Source of the DNA: a bacterium
Lineage (GTDB): Bacteria; Zixibacteria; MSB-5A5; GN15; FEB-12
Length of the DNA stretch: 42,031 nt
Reading direction: 5' to 3'
NCBI GenBank assembly: GCA_030605565.1
Contig: JAUWIB010000043.1
Location: 1 to 42,031, forward strand
Positions 40,693-42,031 of this stretch are shown here, one piece after another. Within the stretch, counting starts at the first letter, position 1. Each line of letters starts with the position of its first letter. The notes beneath the pieces were generated by a model that saw nothing but the letters and a program-made list of their open reading frames with translations, ran no database searches and was not told the DNA's origin. The position numbers and the translations under genes are program-made.

Positions 40693-41559
40693 ATGCAAGT
40701 AGTTAAGCTCGAACGTATAGATATGAAAGGCCATCCTCAATTGAACGAGAAGTGGGTTCAGGACATTATTGCGGAGGATCCCGCGATCCTGGGACTAGGC
40801 GATCTGGTACTCAAGGACCGGGAACGGATTCAACCTCGAGCCGGGAGAATCGATCTGCTGTTACAGGATTCGGAATTACCCAGGCGTTATGAAGTAGAAA
40901 TCCAACTTGGTCGTACCGACGAGAGTCATATCATACGCACCATAGAGTACTGGGACATAGAACGTAGACGTTATCCACAGTATGACCACTGTGCTGTTAT
41001 CGTGGCTGAGGACATTACCAGTCGATTCTTGAACGTGATAGGCCTGTTCAACGGGTTCATCCCTTTGATAGCCGTACAGATGAAAGCCCTCAAGATAGGA
41101 GATCAGGTAGCGCTCGATTTCACGACAGTATTGGATCAGCTTACTCTTGGGCCTCTGGATGACGAAGGTGAAAACGAGGCAACCGACAGACAGTATTGGG
41201 TAACCAAGAAAGGTACGGAGCAGACTGTAGCCCTGGCGGACAAACTACTGAATTTGATACATACATTCGAATCGGGCCTCTCACTCAAATACAATAAGTT
41301 CTATATTGGACTGGCTAAGAACGGTCAACCAAGAAACTTCGTGGTTTTCAGGGCAAAAAAGGCATTCTTGCAGCTCGGAATGAAACTCAAAGAGTCGAAC
41401 GAAATCCAGACAATGTTAGATGACTCGGATCTTGATGTCATGGACTACGACAAACGTTGGGGAATGTATCGCATCAGGGTGGCTCTCAAAGATATCAACC
41501 AAAATCAGGAGGTCTTGATAAAGTTGATGCGCATGGCGGCTGACAACTATGGCACCTGA
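40693..41559 (+). CDS. PD-(D/E)XK nuclease-like protein with DUF5655 domain
   Basis: A 288-residue protein in two parts. The N-terminal segment shows a restriction-type nuclease core: LNEKWVQDIIAEDPAIL, RAGRIDLLL (Asp54), YEVEIQLG (Glu67, Glu69, with Gln71 where Lys is usual) and HIIRTIEYWDIERRRYPQYD. The C-terminal 110 residues match DUF5655: LADKLLNLIHTFESGLSLKYNKFYIGL and WGMYRIRVALKD. Such proteins occur singly and are annotated as putative DNA or transport-associated nucleases; the role is unknown. The ATG at 40693 has GGAAGGG 5 bases upstream. Base composition is visibly more A+T-rich than that of recG next door, consistent with transfer. No partner gene. Confidence 0.78.
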   Translation: MQVVKLERIDMKGHPQLNEKWVQDIIAEDPAILGLGDLVLKDRERIQPRAGRIDLLLQDSELPRRYEVEIQLGRTDESHIIRTIEYWDIERRRYPQYDHCAVIVAEDITSRFLNVIGLFNGFIPLIAVQMKALKIGDQVALDFTTVLDQLTLGPLDDEGENEATDRQYWVTKKGTEQTVALADKLLNLIHTFESGLSLKYNKFYIGLAKNGQPRNFVVFRAKKAFLQLGMKLKESNEIQTMLDDSDLDVMDYDKRWGMYRIRVALKDINQNQEVLIKLMRMAADNYGT

Positions 41560-41624
41560 GACACGCCGTGCACCTCGTCTTTCTTAGTGGACGCCATTCC
41601 AGCGATTTGGTGCTCCAAAGTCTC

Positions 41625-41654
41625 GTAGGGCAGGATCCCTGCGATCCTGCCGTC
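41625..41654. repeat. GTAGG-type stem-loop element
   Basis: GGCAGGATC pairs with GATCCTGCC around the loop CCTGC. It starts with GTAGG and ends with CCGTC, like the GTAGG...CGCC copies at 1600 and 15222, but with a different stem sequence. Confidence 0.65.
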
Positions 41655-41657
41655 AAC

Positions 41658-41683
41658 GTCATGCTGAGCGGAGTCGAAGCATG
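41658..41683. repeat. 26-nt dispersed repeat, copy 2
   Basis: Identical over 26 nt to 1563-1588, 40 kb away. It immediately follows a GTAGG-type stem-loop, whereas copy 1 precedes one by 11 bp. Confidence 0.7.
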
Positions 41684-41758
41684 GCGTTCACTGATCTGCC
41701 TGCTCCGCCCTCCGCTCAGGGTGAGGTACAGCGCGCGTAGCGCGAAGCACATAGTCTT

Positions 41759-41806
41759 GTAGGTCGAAACCCCTGGTCCGAAGGACCGCCGGAGGCGGGT
41801 TTCGAC
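41759..41806. repeat. GTAGG-type composite stem-loop
   Basis: The outer arms GTCGAAACC / GGTTTCGAC match those at 22532-22594. The inner part GGTCC-GAA-GGACC is another perfect hairpin. It is followed by CCGTGGCAGATCAGTCTT, shared with the flank of 15222-15250. Confidence 0.65.
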
Positions 41807-41826
41807 ATCCGTGGCAGATCAGTCTT

Positions 41827-41859
41827 GTAGGCATCAGGAGCACAGGGCTCCTGACCTAC
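41827..41859. repeat. GTAGG-type stem-loop element
   Basis: A 33-bp inverted repeat: the ends GTAGG and CCTAC pair, and the inner arms TCAGGAGC and GCTCCTGA flank a short ACAG loop-forming segment. It is the third such element within 250 bp. Confidence 0.65.
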
Positions 41860-42009
41860 TACATCGTACGAAGGGGCAGACGAGGACGTCTGCCGCCCAC
41901 GAGAGTGAAGGGCCGGTGCCCCACAGCTTGGAGGCTGTCTCAAAACTCTGTAGTTGATTTAGGGTGATTATGTTTTTAGTCTGTTGGTAGTATCAGACTG
42001 AGGAGTATC

Positions 42010-42031
42010 ATGACCAGAGAGATTCGCGCCG
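42010..42031 (+). CDS. Start of a gene cut by the right edge
   Basis: ATG at 42010 with GAGGAG four bases upstream opens a frame reading MTREIRA to the window end. The strong ribosome-binding site is the only support; no product can be named. Confidence 0.35.

Larger units (their letters stand above)
41560..42009. other. Gap packed with dispersed palindromic repeats
   Basis: About 450 bp without a supported gene. It contains, in order, a GTAGG-type stem-loop (41625-41654), the exact 26-nt repeat (41658-41683), a CGCGCGTAGCGCG palindrome (about 41731), a composite stem-loop (41759-41806) and a third stem-loop (41827-41859). Short frames across it are made of repeat sequence. A T-rich segment at 41955-41995 precedes the next gene. 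Confidence 0.6.

Noticed and set aside
41560-41943. Repeat cluster as a CRISPR array
   Set aside because: The units differ from one another, are not evenly spaced, and no cas gene is present.

Overview
The window is a bacterial chromosome segment of roughly 55-57% G+C by eye. The best taxonomic clue is a 2,010-residue SprA homologue, the outer-membrane type IX secretion protein of the Fibrobacteres-Chlorobi-Bacteroidetes (FCB) superphylum. Together with the many short palindromes between genes, this suggests an uncultured FCB lineage such as Zixibacteria. That placement is inference, because no rRNA gene is present.

Layout. Positions 1-139 are the right end of an insertion sequence that is cut by the window edge. 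Next come an MBL-fold hydrolase and a 3-methyladenine DNA glycosylase (+). They converge on a phosphofructokinase (-) whose residues point to pyrophosphate rather than ATP as donor. A single-chain restriction-modification enzyme (3260-6514, +) follows and converges on tRNA-Gln(CUG). A minus-strand block then carries thiamine pyrophosphokinase, a glucokinase homologue with an altered phosphate loop, ribulose-phosphate 3-epimerase, QueG, and a two-gene DUF5678 / retropepsin-SEC-C module. Diverging from that block is a plus-strand run of TPR protein, M24 aminopeptidase, AccB and PilT. It converges on a CPBP membrane protease (-). A lipoprotein with GxW repeats (+) and a TPR lipoprotein (-) converge over a hairpin-rich gap.

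Positions 18965-22465 hold a compact plus-strand operon: DprA-like, IMPACT/YigZ, PfkB kinase, PAP2 phosphatase and macrodomain, with overlapping or nearly touching ends. From 22605 to 40430 nearly everything is on the minus strand: two lipoproteins; the chain sprA, QC-like M28 lipoprotein, selA, selB, amidohydrolase (read from high to low coordinates); then, further along, murB, a DUF1844 protein and recG. The window closes with a DUF5655/PD-(D/E)XK nuclease gene (+), a 450-bp gap packed with palindromic repeats, and the first codons of another gene.

Themes. Central carbon enzymes (PPi-PFK, Glk-like, Rpe, PfkB), nucleic-acid maintenance (Mpg, DprA-like, RecG, R-M, nuclease), selenocysteine insertion (SelA/SelB) and surface or secretion functions (SprA, QC, lipoproteins) are interleaved. 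Every convergent gap between protein genes carries palindromic elements, mostly one shared stem-loop family. Two insertion-sequence remnants are the only clear mobile DNA.
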